64,000 nt of DNA from assembly GCA_027886185.1 (NCBI GenBank), contig WOAB01000317.1, positions 1,860,001 through 1,924,000 of the forward strand. The letters are read 5' to 3'. The notes beneath the pieces were generated by a model. The model did no database searches and was not told the origin of the DNA. It saw only the letters and a list, made by a program, of their open reading frames with translations. Shown here in pieces: positions 58,547-64,000 of the stretch. The position numbers and the translations under genes are program-made. Origin of the DNA: Rheum nobile. Taxonomy: Eukaryota > Streptophyta > Magnoliopsida > Caryophyllales > Polygonaceae. The number at the start of each line of letters is the position of its first letter. Within the stretch, counting starts at the first letter, position 1.

Positions 58547-60830
58547 GGCTTTAATCGGAACAATTAATCTTAAATAAATATAATAAACAACGAAAGGTTA
58601 AACAACGAAAGACATTTTTAAATGAAACTCAACCATTCTTATTAGAAGATCTCTCATCAAACGAGAGTAGTGTTTTTACAACAGAGTGAAATTACAGCGG
58701 AAGACTTTAAATTACACAGCGGAAGACTTTAAGAATAAACCTATTACATGACTAAGTTATAAAAATACATTTTAGAGTAATACTTAATGACCTTGAAATA
58801 CCGACACTTAAATCTGCAACTGCAAGCCTCTTCTTCAATTGGTTACTTCGAGTCTTCGGGGACCAACCACTGATGTGCCGTATAGGACGGATGACACCAG
58901 CCAACCATGCAAGGAATAAAACTCGGTTGGTTAGTCTAATGAAAGACTATGCAAGGGTGCAAACAGAATGGTTCTAGTGATCGTAACCGTTTACTATCAT
59001 TGGTCCTCAAATAACAACCGAAGGGACGATATATAACCCAGAACTTTCACGGAATGATTAAAGTTTAGACATGCACTGAAAAAGAGACTCTAAAGGAAAT
59101 GAGCCTTATGGGAAACATATGAAGAAAAGACTCCAAAAGACCGAGTCTTACGGGAAAGTCTGACAAATATTTGGGAACGTTATAATTTCATACAAGCGTT
59201 TAAAAAGACTTGACCATTTGGGTCCACGACCAACCTCACCGCGTAATGCGAATTCAGATTTGGAAGGAGGACTTACTCTAATCGAAGTCTGGGCGGTTTC
59301 CACGTTGTACTCCTCGCCCAAGGGTATATTAATCATGTGCATAATCGCACTTATCTTGTTTAATTCCAAAACGTATATTCACGTTAAAGCTTTTATCATA
59401 TAAATATATCATCTCGATACGAGAGATATCTTGGGAATATTTCCCGAATGTTTGGCACCAGCTGTGTGCACCTCCCCTATACTCGGATAGGGGACAGTCA
59501 TGACCAGGGAAGGGTGTTAGGGCTTGGACATCCTATCCACCACGGTTATAAAGAAACGACTAGACCTCACAAGGTACATAGCGTTCCTACGAATACTCGT
59601 TTTAACTACATTTTAAGTTCACACACACAAAATCCACACCAATACCATCATGGTAATAACAGATATAATAGCGTTGTTTCTAGCAATATATACAACCTAT
59701 TATAATATCATATTTTAATTGTATCATTTATAAAATCTGTTCCCCAAACGAAAGCAATAGTTCATCCCAATTTAATTAACAATTAAAAACAATTGATAAT
59801 TAATGGAAACATGGAATGATAAGCAAGAGCGAACCGCCACTTTCCTTAGTCTAGACGAACGATTGAGCGACGACGGGTTTCTGGGTTCGGAACGGGAACG
59901 GAAATTGGATTACAGATTCCTACGACAACAACCCACAACGAAACCCTAGGTTAGATTCGACAATTAATAATACGAATCTAAGGAAAAATGAACGAAACCG
60001 AAAGAACGAGGGTCCCGTCCGAGACCGGTTCGTCCAAGGCCATGATCGCGTTTGCTAAGGCAAACCGCGGTCGCGGATTGGATTGCGCGGTCGCAGACGA
60101 CTGGACAGCGTCCGCGGTCGCGGCAGTTCATGTCCGCGGTTGCGGCCGTGAACTCGGCGACCACAAATCGGGAGGAAATCTCACCGGCGACGACACGAGG
60201 GGGCTCGATTCGAGGGGGCTTCGACTCCAATCCTCATTGCGCCTCCAATGCACCACCCCACGATCACTATAACCTCCGGTGAGAGCTCCGGCGACACCAC
60301 AAATTTCCGGCGAGGGTACGAACTCCGGCGAGGATGGAAAATGAGAGAGAGGGAGAGAATCTGATTTTGGGTGCCAACAATCCTCCAATCCGACCTCCAT
60401 TTATAGCCAAAGGAAGGAGCAGCTCCCCGACCAGATCGACGGCCGCTCAGACGATCAATGGTGACGCGATCGACGAGGTTCGGCGGAAGACGAAGCGTCG
60501 CACGCCTGCATTTTTCCGCGGTCGCGGAAAATTCCAATGCCCAGCTCCTCAGAGGGCTATTATTCCGCGGTTGCGGAAAAGGCATTTCAGCGTCTGTTTG
60601 CCCGGGGAAGGGTTTGGCATGGGTTTAAATCCCGGAAATTATATATTTGTACCCCAAACAAATATTCTAAACCTCCAAAATACATCGAATGTATGATATA
60701 AAGCTCAGGGAATTATTACAGAGATTATACGAGTTACAGAACTTCCGAACTTCGCCTAACGCGTCCCGAATAATTGACGAGGGTTTGAGAAATTACTCAA
60801 TTACCCTTACTAAAAATGAGGGGTATTACA
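58473..60830 (-). mobile_element. Gypsy-like LTR, 2.36 kb, probably the 3' LTR of a minus-strand element
   Basis: Ends TGTAACACCTCC and GGGGTATTACA match the LTR at 13307-15715, as do interior words such as ACGGATGACACCAGCCAACC and CCTACGAATACTCG. Just right of it, on the minus strand, a purine tract AGGGGAAAGTGA precedes the LTR, as expected for a polypurine tract, so the internal region would extend to the right. CGCGGTCGCGG-like words cluster at 60065-60140 and 60516-60575. No target duplication could be tested, since the partner LTR is outside the window. Confidence 0.6.
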
Positions 60831-62940
60831 TCACTTTCCCCTAAAAAGAAGTTTCGATTCCGAAACTTGGCTGATAACAACCCGGAGATGCGACCCAATA
60901 CTAAGCTACACAACCGTATAAGTTTAACCATGTCTAACCCCTTTCACACTTTGTAAAAATTGGTGCAGACATTTCTAAGTTAAAATTTATAAGTTGGTTC
61001 AAATTAGATTTAACATAAGGTTAACCATAATTTAGACCATTCACAACCTAAGAGAATTTTATAACTTGCTTTCACCAGACATACCTTCTATCACCTGACC
61101 TCTATGATAATATGAGGATTATTACATTACTACCCCCTTAAAAATAGTTTCGACCCCGAAACTAGCATTGCTAAACTAAAGGGTCCGATTTCACCATAAT
61201 CTTACTACCTGATCTTAATATCCTTAATCATCTCATCATTGTACTTGCTCCTAGGAAAACGATATGTTTCCTCAATCATAGCACTATCTCGCATATCCTA
61301 TTTCCATGTGCTACACTTGTATTAACTCGTGACTATATCCACAAGTCATAATTATCTTAGGATAATAGTCTCCCAAAATCATCGCAATAGACTCGCTAAA
61401 CCTTAAGCATGAGAACACACATTTCTCTTTCACCTTTCTCTAAGCCTCTCTCAAAGTATATACCTTATCTTCCTTAAGTTGGTATCCTTAAATAAATTTG
61501 GTCTTCGTAACCTATATCACCAAAATCGAACTATTCATTCGATCGTGATTCCACTTACTACACTGCCTACATTCCTTACTCTCGCTAGAATCGATATGAT
61601 CATCCATTAGATTACCATTGCCTTAATCAGAGTATCCATTATTATCTCCAACACAATCTCACTATTATGCCTTATTCATCGTAAAGACCTTGATGTCATC
61701 AAACAGAAGAATACAACATTTTTCTACTAACTTCCTTTCGATGATCCGATCCTCAAGTACATACATAGAATTCAACTATACCTCAACTTAGTATCTCCAC
61801 TTGTCATATAGACCTTACCTCCTTACATACACGGCTCACCTATTTCATTGGTTACCTTAATCCCATTTGGCCCTTGTACCATAACTTAACTCAAAATCTT
61901 TACTCATGTGCTCCCACAATTAATCACATCACAACCTATGTCTGATTATCTCAAACATGATTTACTAATCCATTCCGTAAGATTATACTCTCGTCTTACC
62001 TAAACGTGCCATACGATCACCTTAATAGACGCGGTTCACCTTTTCCTCAAGTCTACTTGATATCATCCCCATACATACTTTATGCCACACATTGACCTTC
62101 AAAACCGTAACAAACTTTTACCGGTCGAGTTTGTTATTCACCCCTAAATCCTTTAAACAACCAGTTTTCCTCATACGACTTATTATCCCAAGTCAAGCAC
62201 CCTTTTGCTTTACTGATATATACCATTTATCCAAGATTAACCTAACGTATTCCATTATTCAATCTCTAACTTAAACTTTTTTAAGGTTCCTCAAAAAATA
62301 CCATATTGATGAACGATGCCTTGCCATCAAAATCAATCGCTTCACGTCCTAAATCCTTCAATGGGTACATACAAGTAACATTCGTTACTTTTCTCCTTAA
62401 ATGCACGTGCGATAATTTCCCATGCTACATCCTTTGGTATCGATATCCTCCGAATAACCAGGCCCTACACCATAACCTTTCAATTCTAAGTGGGCTTTCT
62501 CCCAAAACAATTGTTTCACGACTTAATTCCCAGAAAGTGTTGTATCATTGGCCTTATAGACGTCACACTTACTTAAAATCCACATATCAAACCTTGTAAA
62601 TCTCTAGATATCATAACTCCATACCTCTTGAAGGTACACTTCACTGATTCAGCTCCGTGGCCCAATTAAAGTTGGCCGTAAAGCTCACTTCCAACTTAAA
62701 ACCTCTAGTTTCCTCAAAACAAGATCGTGATAAATCAATTAGCACAATTGCGGCCAATCACTCTATTTTCCCTAACGTGAAACCAAATCACTTTAACAGA
62801 TATCGGTCACTCTCCATCCAATCCTTATTAAGTATAGTTCCTTGTTCACGTGCCCAGTCTAACATGGACTCACAATCCGGCCACTGGTAACCCGTCTCGA
62901 AGTAGGAAGAAAAATCCGGCCACTATTTACAGATACTTTA
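60831..62940 (-). mobile_element. degenerate retrotransposon internal or untranslated region
   Basis: It follows the polypurine tract. A second copy of the junction-like stretch (TATTACATTACTACCCCCTT, then TTTCGACCCCGAAACTAGC) lies at 61118-61165, resembling 60825-60870. No Gypsy gag-pol domains could be read on either strand, so the coding part is either decayed or further right. Confidence 0.4.
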
Positions 62941-64000
62941 AATCAATTTATACGATAACACAAAATATATAATGATGCAACACATTCTAACATGTCTAAT
63001 GTTAGAAAATTAACTATAATTAAATCAAGTACTAAAAAAAACAACGTTAATATATTTATAGTAATACATTTACACCAAATCAATTTCAAACCACGCTAAG
63101 ATATATTTCAACAATTTAATAATTGTGATGAACAACTTATTTCAAATAAACATTTACTCAAATACACTTAGTATCACAAACATCCTTCCAATAAAACGTA
63201 ATAACCAATATGAACATGTACATACACTACAATTAACATGTATGTCATTAGTATAATAAACATGTATAATCATAACTTTTGAATAATATAAAAAATATCA
63301 TATTTATAATTCAAAGTATTTTAAATATTCATGTTTTTTTTGTCCAATTCTAACTTTTCAATAACATATAAAATAATTTTATAAATTATATACAAAATAA
63401 AGATGTATAATAAAATTGTTCATGTACATTCAACTTGTTGTTCATCTACATGTCAACCTACAATTCATTTAAAGGAATGACATTAAATAAAACCTACTAG
63501 TTAAAGATATTATATGCCTTAATTAAATCAACTAACACACTTAAGGGAATGACATTAAAATAGTTAATTTTATAAATTATATAAAATTATATACATTATA
63601 TAATTTTATATAATTTGTATATATTATATGCCAAAATAATTTTTATAAATTATATACAAAATAATTTTATAAATTATATACAAAATAACCAAGATATTAT
63701 ATGTTGTTCATCTACATGTCAACCTGTAATTTTATAAATTATATACAAAATAATGTTTATGTTAAAATAGTTAAATCTAATGGTTTATAAGGAGATACAA
63801 CCTACTACATTATAAATAATATATACACTTGGACCTAATCTACTAGTTAAAGATATTATATGCCTTAAGTAAACATATAAATTAAGCAATGACATTAAAG
63901 AAGTAACATAATTAAATTAACTAACACACTTAAATGAATGACATTAAATAAAATAATAATTTCATATACAATTAATACAATTTAATTTACATACCTCTTG
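62941..64000. repeat. AT-rich field of short dispersed repeats
   Basis: TTTTATAAATTATATACAAA recurs at least four times (63376, 63650, 63667, 63731), TTGTTCATCTACATGTCAAC twice (63432, 63704) and ACTAGTTAAAGATATTATAT twice (63498, 63842). No gene is seen. Confidence 0.6.

Noticed and set aside
62092..62890. Three plus-strand ORFs of 60-97 codons
   Set aside because: No start context, no similarity and no shared frame; they fall in degenerate retrotransposon DNA.

Overview
The window looks like nuclear DNA of a eudicot plant. Genes have GT-AG introns, the intergenic DNA is AT-rich and full of transposons, and the protein families are plant ones: a bHLH factor, a U-box/ARM E3 ligase, and fragments of an UGT80 sterol glucosyltransferase and a CDKF-4-type kinase. 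The species cannot be named from the sequence alone. Only a few loci look intact: a seven-exon bHLH gene (+, 48867-51056), a two-exon U-box/armadillo gene (-, 52350-54963), a cluster of three C/D-box snoRNAs (56456-56969), and possibly a small membrane-protein gene (-, 17585-17881).

Layout. 1-3200: minus-strand fragments of NAP1 and UGT80 lie head to tail, introns kept. 4041-4564: a small membrane-protein gene has lost its frame just after the ATG. 4820-9760: 5' parts of ribosomal protein eS7 (with a ribosomal-protein-type promoter), deoxyhypusine synthase, a CDKF-4-like kinase and an ARG1/DnaJ-type protein sit in a row on the plus strand, all broken; this resembles multi-gene capture by a transposon. 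12361-15790: a minus-strand membrane-protein pseudogene is split by a 2.4 kb solo LTR. 19905-21217: an element with terminal inverted repeats carries an open 198-codon copy of the N-terminal part of a glutaredoxin-like MGC protein. 23329-29528: an L1-type LINE with a 16-bp target-site duplication has endonuclease, reverse transcriptase and RNase H regions and an unrecognised ORF1; two more truncated relatives lie nearby. 31300-45130: Stowaway-like MITEs, nested Helitron ends, an ATATTCA-rich array and a 1.24 kb tandem duplication ending in a Helitron tail. 45650-47640: a GTGCATG-rich array is interrupted by a solo LTR.

48000-57000 is the gene-bearing island. 57200-64000 returns to transposon DNA: an ORF that crosses an LTR edge, a 2.36 kb LTR related to the solo LTR at 13307, a probable polypurine tract, degenerate internal sequence and an AT-rich repeat field.

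The intact genes show no evident functional link. The theme of the window is gene-fragment mobilisation: at least six host genes (NAP1, UGT80, eS7, DHS, CDKF-4-like, ARG1-like), plus the glutaredoxin-like N-terminus, have left intron-bearing or promoter-bearing pieces here. Coordinates of exons are inferred by eye from splice signals and protein similarity recalled from memory; no search was run.
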